Below are positions 21,117 to 30,804 of a stretch of DNA of 61,712 bases, one piece after another (the stretch's first letter is position 1; each line of letters begins with the position of its first letter). The notes beneath the pieces are model-generated. The model saw only the letters and a program-made list of their open reading frames with translations. It did not search any database and was not told the DNA's origin. This DNA comes from an uncultured Ruegeria sp. (lineage in GTDB: Bacteria; Pseudomonadota; Alphaproteobacteria; Rhodobacterales; Rhodobacteraceae). The stretch is from contig NZ_CANNGO010000018.1 in assembly GCF_947504215.1 (NCBI RefSeq), positions 1 through 61,712 of the forward strand, read 5' to 3'. The position numbers and the translations under genes were made by a program.

Positions 21117-21228
21117 ACGCCTATCCCAAAAGGTACCGCGTCACCTACTCTGACATCGCGCACTGTGCAAGAGGGCAGAGGCAATTGCATTGCAATTTCA
21201 GCAGCGTTTTGGCCCCGAAAAATCCGCC

Positions 21229-21426
21229 TTATCCGAAGGAGGTCAGGATCAGCTGCAGACCACCACGAATACCCAGATCAACCAGCGCGAAGAACACAGC
21301 CGTTAAAGCTGCCATGATGAACACCATGACCGTGGTCAACAGCACCTCGCGCCGCGTGGGCCAGACGACCTTTGCAACTTCGGCACGGACTTGCTGAATG
21401 AACTGGATCGGGTTGGTGGTAGCCAT
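21229..21426 (-). CDS. secE: Preprotein translocase subunit SecE
   Basis: A 65-residue single-helix inner-membrane protein, the short form usual in alphaproteobacteria. MATTNPIQFIQQVRAEVAKV followed by VWPTRREVLLTTVMVFIMAA is the conserved amphipathic helix plus transmembrane segment that clamps SecY. A ribosome binding site (AGAGAGATAACG) precedes the ATG. Position next to nusG is the conserved order. Confidence 0.97.
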   Translation of the reverse strand: MATTNPIQFIQQVRAEVAKVVWPTRREVLLTTVMVFIMAALTAVFFALVDLGIRGGLQLILTSFG

Positions 21427-21458
21427 TTGGCGTTATCTCTCTGCTAGCGGATGGGCGG

Positions 21459-21487
21459 GACATAGCCGGGCATTGCGGCAATTTCAA
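21459..21487 (-). promoter_or_regulatory. Putative promoter of secE
   Basis: -35 TTGAAA (21482-21487), 17-base spacer, -10 TATGTC (21459-21464), placing the start about 25 bases before secE. Confidence 0.5.
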
Positions 21488-21525
21488 GGGCAGTTGGATC
21501 AACTCTGGTTTTGGGCCTGCGCTGA

Positions 21526-21684
21526 TCAGGGCTTGGGTTTATCGTCCCATTCGTCGCTCAAGATCCGGCGCGCATCGCCTTCGGGATCTTCGTACTGATT
21601 GGAACGCACGGTATAGACAAATGCAACCAGACCAACTCCGCCCAGAAACAGTGAAATCGGGATCAGATAGGCGAGAACGTCCAT
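21526..21684 (-). CDS. ccoS: cbb3 oxidase assembly protein CcoS
   Basis: A 52-residue protein (MDVLAYLIPISLFLGGVG, then AFVYTVRSNQYEDPEGDA and RRILSDEWDDKPKP). One transmembrane helix followed by the QYxDPxGDAxRIL motif is diagnostic of CcoS/FixS. It is needed to obtain cofactor-loaded cbb3 oxidase, probably in copper or heme insertion with CcoI. It lies five bases after ccoI and ends the ccoGHIS operon. Confidence 0.95.
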   Translation of the reverse strand: MDVLAYLIPISLFLGGVGLVAFVYTVRSNQYEDPEGDARRILSDEWDDKPKP

Positions 21685-21689
21685 TCACA

Positions 21690-23867
21690 TCACCTCAGCC
21701 GCAGCGCGTTCAAAGATACCGTAATCGATGAGGTCGACATCGCCAAGGCTGCGATCAAGGGCGTCGCCAGACCAGCCACCGCAAGCGGCACGGCGATCAC
21801 GTTATAGACGGTCGCTATTTGAAAATTCTCACGAATGCGCCGGGTGGCTTTGACCGCAGTGTCGCAGGCCTCTGCAATCGGTGAAAGATCGTTACCCAGC
21901 AGCACGATATCTGATGCAACACGGGCTGCATCCAGCGCTGATGCCGGAGAGATTGAAACATGAGCTGCGGCAAGTGCGGCGGTGTCATTCAGGCCGTCGC
22001 CCACCATCAGCACGCGATGTCCTTGATTGCCGAGTTCCTGAATGCGTTGCGCCTTATCCCGTGGTAAGGCTTCGGCCGTCCACGTTTCGATCCGCAGCTT
22101 GTCGGCCATTGCATTCACCGCGCCTTGCGAGTCGCCCGAGATCAGAATGACGTCTTTGCCTGCTGACAGAAACGCCTGAACCGCGTCAAACGCGCCTTGA
22201 CGTAAAGCATCCGAAAACTCGAAGGCCACCGGAGCGTTGTCGCCAATTGCCAACCAGGCGGTGGTTGCCACACTTTGTTCACCACCCACCCAGGCGGCGC
22301 GCCCCAGGCGTACACGCTGACCATGCAATTCACCTTCGGTTCCGTATCCGGGAATCTCGGTAATCTCGCGCAGATCGGCAGGTTTTACACCCGCCACACG
22401 GGCCGCTTTGGCCAACGCTGCAGATAGCGGATGTGCCGAGGCTTCGGCCAGAGCAAGAGCCACTTCAAGATCCCCGCGGGAATGCGCGTCCAGATTTGTC
22501 AGCTCAGGCGTCCCTGACGTGAGCGTTCCTGTTTTGTCAAAGACAACTGTGTCCACTTCGGACAATCGTTCGAGCGCAGTCGCATGTTTGATCAGCATTC
22601 CCTTGCGAAACAACCGGCCCGATGCAGCAGTTGTGACCGCAGGTACTGCCAGCCCCAAAGCGCAAGGGCAGGTGATTATCAGAACCGCTGCGGCGATGTT
22701 CAGTGCCGTTCGCAGATCACCGGAGTAGATAAACCAGCCCACAAAGCTGAGCGCTGACAGGATGTGAACACCCGGCGCGTAAAGCTTGGCAGCCTTGTCC
22801 GCCAGCGATGTGTATCGCGACCGACCGGATTCGGCGATGGCAACCAGATCAGCCATGCGGTGCAATGAGGTATCTTCGCCCACCGCCGTCGCACGGATCG
22901 TAAGCGGCCCTGTCAGGTTAACCTCGCCCGCACTGACCGAGTGGCCGGTTTCAGCAAACACGGGCAATGTTTCACCGGTCAATAATGAACGATCCAGTTC
23001 AGACTGGCCAGAAACGATTTGACCATCGACCGGCATCCGCCCCCCGGGGCGCACGAGGATCAGGTCACCCAAATTCAACGTGGCGACGGCGACTTCTTCT
23101 TCGACCCCATCCACGACACGAATGGCGCGGGGAACCTCAAGCGCTGTCAACTCCTCAGCGGCAGATCGCGCTGCGGCCCGTGTGCGATAATCCAGATAGC
23201 GCCCGGCCAGCAAAAAGAAGGTCAGGGTCAAAGCAGCGTCAAAATATGCATGCTCGCCACTAAGCGCAGTTTCCCAAAGCGATGTGACCAGCGCCAGCAG
23301 AATCGCCAACACAATTGGCACATCCATATTCAGCCGTCTGACGCGTAGCGCACTCCAGGCGTTGGCAAAGAATGGCTGCGCGGAAAAGGCAATCGCTGGC
23401 AAGGCAATCGCAGCCGAAATCCAATGGAACATGTCGCGCGTTGCATCGCTTGCCCCAGACCAGACCGAGACAGACAGCAACATCACATTCATTGAGGCGA
23501 ACCCGGCAACTGCCAACCTCATCAATAAATCGCGCCCGGCCTTGTTGGTCTGCGTGGCTGACAAAGCGCCGGGGTCCAATTCATGCGCCTCAAACCCTGC
23601 GCGTTCCAACACAGGGATCAGATCAGCGGCCGAGGTCTCGGGTATAGCTTTGATCATGGCGCGCTTAAGCGTCAGATTCACGCGCGCATCTTCAACCCCG
23701 GGATGGGCATTCAATTCTCGCTCAACTGTCGCAATGCAGGCCGAACAATGAATGCCCGGCAGAGACAGGGCAATTTGCACATCTTCCGGAATTGGGCGCG
23801 CAGGCTCTGACGGGGCAGCAATGCAACCCGGACAAGCCGCTGTACCGGAAGAAAGATGCGCTGCCAC
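21690..23867 (-). CDS. ccoI: Copper-translocating P-type ATPase CcoI/FixI
   Basis: A 725-residue inner-membrane P1B ATPase supplying copper for cbb3 oxidase assembly. In order: an N-terminal CPGC, a heavy-metal domain with GIHCSACIATVERELN, several membrane helices, the ion-path CPC in ITCPCALGLAVPAV, phosphorylation site DKTGTLTSG and hinge GDGLNDTAAL. The CcoI/FixI subgroup is assigned from these and from its place between ccoH and ccoS. The start is a GTG four bases after ccoH; an internal start before the metal domain cannot be excluded. Confidence 0.95.
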   Translation of the reverse strand: MAAHLSSGTAACPGCIAAPSEPARPIPEDVQIALSLPGIHCSACIATVERELNAHPGVEDARVNLTLKRAMIKAIPETSAADLIPVLERAGFEAHELDPGALSATQTNKAGRDLLMRLAVAGFASMNVMLLSVSVWSGASDATRDMFHWISAAIALPAIAFSAQPFFANAWSALRVRRLNMDVPIVLAILLALVTSLWETALSGEHAYFDAALTLTFFLLAGRYLDYRTRAAARSAAEELTALEVPRAIRVVDGVEEEVAVATLNLGDLILVRPGGRMPVDGQIVSGQSELDRSLLTGETLPVFAETGHSVSAGEVNLTGPLTIRATAVGEDTSLHRMADLVAIAESGRSRYTSLADKAAKLYAPGVHILSALSFVGWFIYSGDLRTALNIAAAVLIITCPCALGLAVPAVTTAASGRLFRKGMLIKHATALERLSEVDTVVFDKTGTLTSGTPELTNLDAHSRGDLEVALALAEASAHPLSAALAKAARVAGVKPADLREITEIPGYGTEGELHGQRVRLGRAAWVGGEQSVATTAWLAIGDNAPVAFEFSDALRQGAFDAVQAFLSAGKDVILISGDSQGAVNAMADKLRIETWTAEALPRDKAQRIQELGNQGHRVLMVGDGLNDTAALAAAHVSISPASALDAARVASDIVLLGNDLSPIAEACDTAVKATRRIRENFQIATVYNVIAVPLAVAGLATPLIAALAMSTSSITVSLNALRLR

Positions 23868-23871
23868 AGCC

Positions 23872-24330
23872 CTAGCCCTTCACATAAAACGGAACGCGCT
23901 GCGCAAACTCTGCTCCGTCGCGATCACGCGCTACCAATCGGACGTTCCAGTTTCCTTCACCCAATGTGGCGGGTGTGGCATAAGCTGTCCCGTCGAACGA
24001 AAAATCAGGCGTGAAATCATCGCGCACATGGGTTGCACGCCCGACGACAGCCTGAAGCTCGGCCACCTGAACCGGTGCGCCACTTTGGTCGGTGATATGC
24101 AGGATCAAAAGCCCACCTTTGGCCTCAGCCCGAATTTCCCAGCCCAGCGCCTGATGCTCTTTCAGACGCGTGTTGAACTCCTGACTGGCCACGTAAGAGT
24201 TCTTGACCTCAAGCCCCGGAAAGGTTTTGACCGCGCTGTAAGCCAGCACGAGGTTAACACCTATGATGACGGTGAACGCAGCGATAAAAACCGCAAGAGC
24301 ATGCTTTCCAGTGAATTTTCGTTCAGCCAT
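23872..24330 (-). CDS. ccoH: cbb3 oxidase assembly protein CcoH/FixH
   Basis: A 152-residue membrane protein with one N-terminal helix (HALAVFIAAFTVIIGVNLVLA) and a periplasmic domain. FixH-type features include the helix followed by AYSAVKTFPGLEVKNSYVAS and a C-terminal beta-rich part ending WNVRLVARDRDGAEFAQRV. It interacts with the oxidase during maturation. Starts two bases after ccoG, in the standard GHIS order. Confidence 0.93.
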   Translation of the reverse strand: MAERKFTGKHALAVFIAAFTVIIGVNLVLAYSAVKTFPGLEVKNSYVASQEFNTRLKEHQALGWEIRAEAKGGLLILHITDQSGAPVQVAELQAVVGRATHVRDDFTPDFSFDGTAYATPATLGEGNWNVRLVARDRDGAEFAQRVPFYVKG

Positions 24331-24332
24331 GA

Positions 24333-25760
24333 TCAGTTTCCTCGTCCATTGAACGTGGTGTCTTTGTAGGCGCGTTCTCCGCTGCTCAGATCTTCCACCC
24401 AGATCCGTACCGGCGTTGTATCAGCGCTCGCAGGTGCCGTATCCTTGGAAGAGACTATATAAACGCGGGTCAATTGTGCAGTATCCGCGGTGACGTTCAC
24501 AGTATCAATCTCCGTACCCTCAATTGCCAGTTTCATGGCAGGATCGCCGGCCAGAGACAGCTTGAACAACCGGTCCTCGCCATGTTTGTTGCGCAGCCGA
24601 ACGTCATAGGTATTGCGGATCGTGCCATCCGAAAGGGTCACGAAAGTTGGGTTTCGCACCGGTGCGACGGTCAGATCGATGTCCGAGCGGATGAACAAGG
24701 CAAACATCAGCGCAAATCCCACCAAAGACCAAAGCGCCGTGTACATGACTGTACGGGGACGGAAGACGTGTTTCCAAACACTTCTGGGTGGCTCACCGGA
24801 CCGTTCGCGGGTCTCGTCACTCAGCGCCATATAGTCGATCAGACCTCGGGGTTTGCCAATCTTGGCCATCATGTCGTCGCACGCGTCGATACATAGGGCA
24901 CATGTGATGCATTCGAGCTGCTGACCATCCCGTATGTCGATGCCCACAGGGCAGACATTCACGCAGGCCATGCAATCGATGCAATCACCTAGCTCTGAAT
25001 CGGTCGTCCGCTTACCTTTGCCACGAGGCTCCCCCCGCCATTCGCGATAGCCGACCACAAGCGTATCTTCATCCATCATTGCAGCCTGAATACGCGGCCA
25101 GGGGCAGGCGTAGATGCAAATCTGCTCGCGGGCGAACCCGCCGAAGAAAAAGGTCGTTCCTGTCAGGATCAGCATAGTCGTGTAGGCCACCGGATGCGCA
25201 TTGCCTGTCACAAGATCCCGCGCCAAGGTTGGGGCATCGGCGAAATAGAAGACCCAGGCGCCGCCCGTGGCCAGACCAATCAGAAACCAGGATACCCATT
25301 TCGTCAGCCGCAGCCGGGCTTTTCGGAGATCCATTTTCTCTTGCCGCTGCAATCGCAGCCGCGCATTCCGGTCCCCTTCGATCCAGCGCTCGACCAGAAT
25401 GAAAAGATCTGTCCAGACGGTCTGTGGGCAGGCATAGCCGCACCACACGCGACCAAGGGCCGAGGTGAACAGGAACAGGCCAAGGCCCGCCATGATCAGT
25501 AGCCCCGCCACAAAATAGAACTCGTGCGGCCAGATCTCGATCCAGAAAAAGTAAAACCGGCGGTTTGCCAAATCCAAAAGGACCGCCTGATCTGGCAGGC
25601 TGGGGCCACGATCCCATCTGATCCATGGTGTCACATAATAGATACCCAGCGTGACCAGAAGTATGATCCATTTCAGATTGCGAAACGGACCGGATACGCG
25701 CCTTGGAAAGATAGGCTCTCGAGGGGCGTACAGGCTGGGTGCGGGGTCGGACTCGCTCAC
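24333..25760 (-). CDS. ccoG: cbb3 oxidase accessory iron-sulfur protein CcoG
   Basis: A 475-residue polytopic membrane protein with two 4Fe-4S clusters: CIDCMACVNVCPVGIDI and CITCALCIDACDD; additional Cys motifs WCGYACPQTVWTD and CIYACPWPR lie in the membrane part. The C-terminal region is an Ig-like FixG domain. Described as a cupric reductase supporting copper delivery to cbb3 oxidase in Rhodobacter. GTG start with GGAGCC upstream. An FNR-type palindrome lies about 70 bases upstream. Confidence 0.95.
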   Translation of the reverse strand: MSESDPAPSLYAPREPIFPRRVSGPFRNLKWIILLVTLGIYYVTPWIRWDRGPSLPDQAVLLDLANRRFYFFWIEIWPHEFYFVAGLLIMAGLGLFLFTSALGRVWCGYACPQTVWTDLFILVERWIEGDRNARLRLQRQEKMDLRKARLRLTKWVSWFLIGLATGGAWVFYFADAPTLARDLVTGNAHPVAYTTMLILTGTTFFFGGFAREQICIYACPWPRIQAAMMDEDTLVVGYREWRGEPRGKGKRTTDSELGDCIDCMACVNVCPVGIDIRDGQQLECITCALCIDACDDMMAKIGKPRGLIDYMALSDETRERSGEPPRSVWKHVFRPRTVMYTALWSLVGFALMFALFIRSDIDLTVAPVRNPTFVTLSDGTIRNTYDVRLRNKHGEDRLFKLSLAGDPAMKLAIEGTEIDTVNVTADTAQLTRVYIVSSKDTAPASADTTPVRIWVEDLSSGERAYKDTTFNGRGN

Positions 25761-25821
25761 TGGCTGGCTCCACTAATGGATGTTCTGACGACGCTTTTTC
25801 CAGATCATGTGTTGATAGACT

Positions 25822-25835
25822 TTGACATGGGTCAA
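25822..25835. promoter_or_regulatory. FnrL box upstream of ccoG
   Basis: TTGACATGGGTCAA, a perfect TTGAC-N4-GTCAA palindrome close to the FNR consensus TTGAT-N4-ATCAA, centred about 68 bases before the ccoG start. It indicates anaerobic/microaerobic activation of ccoGHIS by the FnrL encoded at 32 kb. Confidence 0.8.
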
Positions 25836-25858
25836 AACGCGCATCGAACAAACATCTT

Positions 25859-26737
25859 TTAGCACATTTCTTGCGCCTGACGTTTGAGCCATTTCACAAA
25901 TGTCTTCACAGCGGGTCTGACAGGCGTTTTACCAGTTAAAACGTGATATCCGCTGCCTTCAGGTTCGGCATACAGTTCGATCAGTCGCCCCGCAGCGATG
26001 TCGTGCTCGACGAAATGTCGCACGGTCGCCGTCACGCCTTGGCCCGCGCGAAGCCCTTCCAGCAGCAAATTCCCCGGAAGAGAGATACTTCCGGCGCTGG
26101 GCCCATGATCCACGCCGCGTTTGGCCAGCCATGTCGTCGCCTCAGTCGTTCCGAATTCCTCTAGCCATGGCAGTTTGTCAAGATCTTTTGGCGTCCACGA
26201 GGTCTTTCCCCCCAACAGACTGGGTGCAGCAACAATGACAAATGGCGTTTCCAGCAACATCTCGGCGTCGACTCCGGGCCAGCCGCCTACACCGTATCGG
26301 ATTGCAACATCCACCCCACCGGGACTTAGCGTGACAAGGTGCGGGGTCGGGTCGAGCGCCAGATTCACGTCAGGATGTTCGGCTTGAAAAACCGGCAGGC
26401 GCGGCATCAGCCAGAACGCAGCAAAGGATGCGGTCAGTGAAACATGGACCGGACGCTCTTGGCCCGTCCGCATCAAATCCTCGACAGCGGTACCAATTGA
26501 ACCAAACCCAAGTTGCAAAGCGCGTGCCAGTTGCTGCCCTTCTGTGGTCAGCGACAACGACTTTCCAGTTCGGTCCAACAAGCCGACACCCATATGCTTC
26601 TCCAAGGCACGCAACTGTTGGCTTATTGCAGCATGGCTGACATTTAGCGCAGCCCCGGCCGGCACCACCCCACCCTTTTCGGCGAAGGCTGAAAAGGCTC
26701 TGAGCGAAGCCAGCGGCGGCAGGTTGAGCCAATCCAT
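25859..26737 (-). CDS. LysR-family regulator, GcvA-like
   Basis: A 292-residue DNA-binding regulator. I start it at the ATG at 26735-26737 (MDWLNLPPLASLRAFSAF), which has AGAGGAA about 8 bases upstream; the open frame extends 28 codons further without family resemblance. The N-terminal helix-turn-helix is AGAALNVSHAAISQQLRALE, followed by a LysR substrate-binding domain with PDVNLALDPTPHLV and DVAIRYGVGGWPGVDAE, the pattern seen in GcvA-type regulators. Target is unknown; the divergent small ORF starting 100 bases away is one candidate. It lies between ccoG and ccoP. Confidence 0.85.
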   Translation of the reverse strand: MDWLNLPPLASLRAFSAFAEKGGVVPAGAALNVSHAAISQQLRALEKHMGVGLLDRTGKSLSLTTEGQQLARALQLGFGSIGTAVEDLMRTGQERPVHVSLTASFAAFWLMPRLPVFQAEHPDVNLALDPTPHLVTLSPGGVDVAIRYGVGGWPGVDAEMLLETPFVIVAAPSLLGGKTSWTPKDLDKLPWLEEFGTTEATTWLAKRGVDHGPSAGSISLPGNLLLEGLRAGQGVTATVRHFVEHDIAAGRLIELYAEPEGSGYHVLTGKTPVRPAVKTFVKWLKRQAQEMC

Positions 26738-26837
26738 ATGTAATTTCCTCTTACATATACGAATTGCAATTGAGTCGCATTTTTTAGCCCGAAGATCAAT
26801 CCTGAGACTGTTCCAACACAATCAGAGGAGAGACCCG

Positions 26838-26996
26838 ATGCTCTCGGTCTTTGCCAGAACTTTCATGAACGCCACTCGAATGCTTGAGCCGGATGACAAT
26901 TACGCGCGTCGCGAAGACACCCCACAAAGACGTTGGCTGCCGGACGCGCATTGGTGGAAAGAAGACACCCGCGGCGGCAAAGCTCCACGCCATTGA
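26838..26996 (+). CDS. Small hypothetical protein divergent from the LysR gene
   Basis: A 52-residue basic/acidic soluble peptide beginning MLSVFARTFMNATRMLEPDD and ending HWWKEDTRGGKAPRH. An excellent AGAGGAG ribosome binding site lies 7 bases before the ATG, and the gene shares a 100-base divergent promoter region with the LysR gene. I do not recognise the family; it is not DUF1127. The gap after it (26997-27045) leads into the ccoP terminator. Confidence 0.55.
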   Translation: MLSVFARTFMNATRMLEPDDNYARREDTPQRRWLPDAHWWKEDTRGGKAPRH

Positions 26997-27045
26997 GGGT
27001 GGGGACGTCACGCGTCTGGACCGGATCCGGTCGGAGATGTAGTCT

Positions 27046-27100
27046 AAAAAAGTAGCACCGGCTGTTCTGGAAACGCGCGAACAGATGGAACAGCCGGTGC
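27046..27100 (-). terminator. Terminator of ccoNOQP
   Basis: A perfect 13-bp stem, GCACCGGCTGTTC with GAACAGCCGGTGC, encloses a 20-base loop and is followed on the minus strand by TACTTTTTTAG. A second hairpin (CCTCTGGGCGG/CCGCCCGGAGG, 27105-27130) sits between it and the ccoP stop. Confidence 0.85.
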
Positions 27101-27144
27101 CCTAACCTCTGGGCGGTGGACCGCCCGGAGGTATTCTTTATCCG

Positions 27145-28008
27145 TTACTGGCCGCCACCCAATTGGTGAACATAAGCCGACACAGCGCGGATTTGTGCCT
27201 CGGTCAATCGGGTATCCCAGGGCGGCATAATGCCGAAGCGGCTGTACTTGACCGTTTCGGTCAATGCCTCTTCGCTGCCGCCATAAAGCCAGATCGCGTC
27301 TGTCAGGTTCGGTGCGCCCTGGATGACATCACCGGCGCCATCTTCTCCGTGGCAGGCCGAACAATTGTCTTCAAAGACCACCTTGCCGGCCTGTGCAGCC
27401 GCATCATCGCTTTGGGCATTTGTCAGCGACATCACGTATTGCACCACCTGAGTGATCTCTTCCGGCTCTAGTATCTCGCCAAAAGCGGGCATCTCGGAAT
27501 ACCGTGTGTCGTCGCTTTCCTCGCTACGGATGCCATAGCTCACGGTGGTTACGATGTCATCCAACGTACCGCCCCAAAGCCACGCGTCATCCAACAGGTT
27601 CGGAAAGCCCGTCGCGCCTTGCGCGCCTGAACCATGGCACTGTGCGCACCATGTGCGGAATACGGCACCGCCCGCGTTCACCGCGTATTGTTGCAGCTCT
27701 GCATCCCTGGCGATGTCTTCCAATGGGGTTTCGACCAACTTGGCATTCCACGGTGCATTTGCCTCTTCAAAGGCGACCATTTCCTGCTGCACCAGTTCAC
27801 GCGAGGACCAACCCAGAACACCTGCAGTCGCGGACTGCACCAAAGGCCATGCGGGATACATGATCGTGTAGATGACGGCCCAGATGATGGTGACATAGAA
27901 GGTCCACAACCACCAGCGTGGCATTGGGTTATCGAATTCCTCGATCCCGTCCCAGGTGTGGCCAGTGGTGTTCGGATCACCCGGCTGTTTTTCAGGTGTC
28001 TTGCTCAT
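27145..28008 (-). CDS. ccoP: cbb3 cytochrome oxidase diheme subunit III
   Basis: A 287-residue membrane-anchored periplasmic cytochrome c. An N-terminal helix ([20 protein letters not shown]) leads to two heme c domains with CAQCH (residues about 136-140) and CSACH (about 229-233), each with a distal Met ligand region (EMPAF, IMPPW). It passes electrons towards CcoO/CcoN. The ATG overlaps the ccoQ stop by four bases. Confidence 0.97.
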   Translation of the reverse strand: MSKTPEKQPGDPNTTGHTWDGIEEFDNPMPRWWLWTFYVTIIWAVIYTIMYPAWPLVQSATAGVLGWSSRELVQQEMVAFEEANAPWNAKLVETPLEDIARDAELQQYAVNAGGAVFRTWCAQCHGSGAQGATGFPNLLDDAWLWGGTLDDIVTTVSYGIRSEESDDTRYSEMPAFGEILEPEEITQVVQYVMSLTNAQSDDAAAQAGKVVFEDNCSACHGEDGAGDVIQGAPNLTDAIWLYGGSEEALTETVKYSRFGIMPPWDTRLTEAQIRAVSAYVHQLGGGQ

Positions 28009-28241
28009 TTACTCGCCTCCTTGGATTCGGCGGGTTTGTCGCCCGCGCGGGGCGCAGCTTCATCGTCGCCCCGCAGGGGCGCTGGCGCATCGGCGTGCCG
28101 GAACGGGATGTTGGCGGTGTCCTTGTATTCTTTGCTTGCACCGGGGCGGAAAACCCAGATGACGATGCCAATGAAAAAGACGAACAACAAAAGCAACATC
28201 CAGCTGTCCGCGAACTGCCTAAGGATCGTGTATTCTTCCAT
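28005..28241 (-). CDS. ccoQ: cbb3 oxidase subunit IV
   Basis: A 78-residue single-helix protein. I choose the ATG at 28239-28241 ([20 protein letters not shown]), spaced 6 bases from AAGGAGG, over the adjacent in-frame GTG. The helix and the motif [18 protein letters not shown] are typical; CcoQ stabilises the complex. Lies between ccoO and ccoP with a four-base overlap downstream. Confidence 0.95.
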   Translation of the reverse strand: MEEYTILRQFADSWMLLLLFVFFIGIVIWVFRPGASKEYKDTANIPFRHADAPAPLRGDDEAAPRAGDKPAESKEASK

Positions 28242-28252
28242 CACACCCTCCT

Positions 28253-28981
28253 TTAACGGTTTGCATCTGGGGTGAAGGTCGAGAAGTCGACCAATGTACC
28301 CAGCATCTGCAGGTAAGCGATCAGTGCATCGGCTTCGGTCAGCTCGGGCTGGCCATCAAAGTTCCGAACATTGACCTTTTCGCCATAGCGCTCCAACAGG
28401 CCGTCATAGTCGCTGTCTGGGTCGGCCTGCGCGCGGAAATCCAGCACGGCATTCTCGAGCATTTCATCGGTGTAAGGTGTCCCGACCAGAGCGTTCGCAG
28501 CCATGACGTCGCCGATGTATCTGCCGTCAATCCTACGATTTTCGAGGAAGCCGTATTTGGGCATCACAGATTCCGGCACTACGGATTGCGCATCGCGCAG
28601 GTGGTCCACATGCCACTGATCCGAGTAGCGGCCACCGACTCGCGCCAGGTCTGGCCCGGTGCGTTTCGATCCCCACTGGAACGGATGGTCATACATCGAT
28701 TCAGCCGCCAGCGAATAGTGGCCATAGCGTTCGACCTCATCCCGCATCGGACGGATCATTTGGCTGTGGCAGACATAGCAGCCTTCGCGGATGTAAATGT
28801 CACGCCCCGCCATCTCGAGAGGGGTGTAAGGGCGCATGCCCTCCACCTTCTCAATGGTGTTCTCAAGATAGAACAACGGGGTGATCTGTACGATGCCACC
28901 GATGGTTACGACCAAAAAGCTGAAGATCAGCAGGAGGGTCGCGTTGGTCTCGAGGATCTTATGTTTGTCGAGAATTGCCAT
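28253..28981 (-). CDS. ccoO: cbb3 cytochrome oxidase monoheme subunit II
   Basis: A 242-residue membrane-anchored cytochrome c. N-terminal helix ([20 protein letters not shown]), then one CYVCHS heme site in [20 protein letters not shown], and the characteristic [20 protein letters not shown] stretch. It is the electron-entry partner of CcoN. Length and order are standard; 11 bases separate it from ccoQ. Confidence 0.97.
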   Translation of the reverse strand: MAILDKHKILETNATLLLIFSFLVVTIGGIVQITPLFYLENTIEKVEGMRPYTPLEMAGRDIYIREGCYVCHSQMIRPMRDEVERYGHYSLAAESMYDHPFQWGSKRTGPDLARVGGRYSDQWHVDHLRDAQSVVPESVMPKYGFLENRRIDGRYIGDVMAANALVGTPYTDEMLENAVLDFRAQADPDSDYDGLLERYGEKVNVRNFDGQPELTEADALIAYLQMLGTLVDFSTFTPDANR

Positions 28982-28995
28982 TGCTCCGGCCCTCC

Positions 28996-30603
28996 TTATT
29001 CAGCCGGGACCGCGACGGTCAGGCTGGCCTCTTTGGCCGGCGCTTTCCGTACAGTCATCCACAGGTTGTAGCACATGATCACCGAGCCAGCGAGGAACAG
29101 AACCCCACCCAGACCGCGGACCACATACATCGGGAACTTGGCCGCGACGGTGTCGGCGAACGAGTTCACCAGGAAGCCGTTGGCATCCACTTCCCGCCAC
29201 ATCAGGCCTTCCATGATACCGGTGACCCACATAGACGCGGCATACAGAACGATGCCAATGGTCGCGAGCCAGAAGTGCCAACTGACCATTTGTAGCGAGT
29301 AAAGACGCTCGCGCTTCCACAGAACAGGCACGAGGAAGTACAGAGCACCAAAGGTGATCATGCCATTCCAGCCCAGCGCACCCGAATGCACGTGACCAAT
29401 GGTCCAGTCCGTATAGTGGCTCAGCGAGTTGACCGCGCGGATCGACATCATCGGACCCTCAAAAGTGGACATGCCGTAGAAGCCCACCGAGATCACCATC
29501 ATGCGGATGATCGGGTCGGTGCGCAGTTTGTCCCATGCACCCGACAGGGTCATCAGACCGTTGATCATACCCCCCCAGGACGGCATCCACAGCACGATCG
29601 AGAACACCATGCCCAGCGTCGAAGCCCAGTCAGGCAGCGCGGTATAATGCAGGTGGTGCGGACCGGCCCAGATATACAGGAAGATCAATGCCCAGAAGTG
29701 GATGATCGACAGCTTGTAGCTGAACACCGGACGTTCGGCCTGCTTCGGGATGAAATAGTACATCATCCCCAGGAAGCCCGCAGTCAGGAAAAAGCCCACA
29801 GCGTTGTGACCGTACCACCACTGGATCATGGCGTCTTGCACACCCGACCAGACGATAACGGATTTCGAACCCCAGATGCTGACAGGGACGGTCATGTTGT
29901 TGACCAGATGCAGCATCGCGACGGTGACGATAAAGGCCAGATAGAACCAGTTTGCCACGTAGATATGGGGCTCTTTCCGCTTGACGATCGTGCCCAGATA
30001 GACAGCAAGGTAAGCCACCCACACGACAGTCAGCCACAGATCTACATACCACTCAGGCTCGGCATATTCCTTGGATTGGGTACCGCCCAACACATAGCCG
30101 GTCGCGGCCAGGACAATGAACAGCTGGTATCCCCAGAAAACAAACCACGCGAGGTTGCCGCCCCAAAGGCGCGCTGCACTGGTCCGCTGAACCACATAGA
30201 ACGAGGTTGCGATCAGTGCATTGCCGCCAAAGGCAAAAATCACGGCCGAAGTGTGCAGGGGCCGCAGGCGCCCAAAATTCAGGTACCCCTGCGCCCATTC
30301 AAAGTTTAGCTCAGGAAAAGCCAGCTGAAACGCGATGAAAGTTCCGGCTAGGAACCCAACCACACCCCAAAAGGCCGTCGCGATCACGCCGTAACGTATC
30401 ACGTCATCCATGTACTCTGACGAGCGGTCAACAAGGATATCTGGCTCATCGGTGTTGCGCAGCGTCCAGATGAACAGCCCACCGGCAATCAACATCACCA
30501 GTACCGCATGCACCTGATACGCCAAATCCCGTGCGTAGTTGGTCCCGATCGCGGCGAACAGCACGACCAGCCCAAGCACGATCAGCTTGATGTAATTCGA
30601 CAT
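28996..30603 (-). CDS. ccoN: cbb3 cytochrome oxidase catalytic subunit I
   Basis: A 535-residue, roughly 12-helix heme-copper oxidase subunit that reduces oxygen with high affinity. The heme/Cu ligand helices carry [37 protein letters not shown], the [13 protein letters not shown] pair of Cu-ligand histidines and [19 protein letters not shown]. First gene of ccoNOQP; an FNR box is centred about 106 bases upstream. Confidence 0.98.
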   Translation of the reverse strand: MSNYIKLIVLGLVVLFAAIGTNYARDLAYQVHAVLVMLIAGGLFIWTLRNTDEPDILVDRSSEYMDDVIRYGVIATAFWGVVGFLAGTFIAFQLAFPELNFEWAQGYLNFGRLRPLHTSAVIFAFGGNALIATSFYVVQRTSAARLWGGNLAWFVFWGYQLFIVLAATGYVLGGTQSKEYAEPEWYVDLWLTVVWVAYLAVYLGTIVKRKEPHIYVANWFYLAFIVTVAMLHLVNNMTVPVSIWGSKSVIVWSGVQDAMIQWWYGHNAVGFFLTAGFLGMMYYFIPKQAERPVFSYKLSIIHFWALIFLYIWAGPHHLHYTALPDWASTLGMVFSIVLWMPSWGGMINGLMTLSGAWDKLRTDPIIRMMVISVGFYGMSTFEGPMMSIRAVNSLSHYTDWTIGHVHSGALGWNGMITFGALYFLVPVLWKRERLYSLQMVSWHFWLATIGIVLYAASMWVTGIMEGLMWREVDANGFLVNSFADTVAAKFPMYVVRGLGGVLFLAGSVIMCYNLWMTVRKAPAKEASLTVAVPAE

Positions 30604-30702
30604 TTTGCGTCCCTTTGAATTGCCTCACACGATTCCGATTCCCTCGCCGCGCAAGACCCTTTTGTCTGGTTGCTGTTTTGTCGGACAGCGACCAACGCTG
30701 CT

Positions 30703-30716
30703 TTGATCTGTGTCAA
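30703..30716. promoter_or_regulatory. FnrL box between ccoN and usp
   Basis: TTGATCTGTGTCAA fits TTGAT-N4-ATCAA with one change. It lies in the 201-base divergent region and could activate both ccoNOQP on the minus strand and the stress protein gene on the plus strand. Confidence 0.8.
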
Positions 30717-30804
30717 GACAATAGCCCGAAATCTATGACACGCATAAGCTGATGGATGGGTTACCTGGTCGCATGGGACCAAATGCTCAAAATATGAGGT
30801 CGAT

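Noticed and set aside
20994..21228. Possible tRNA-Trp near secE
   Set aside because: This is a common location, but no cloverleaf, GGTTCGA-type T-loop or CCA anticodon context is present; only a terminator hairpin.
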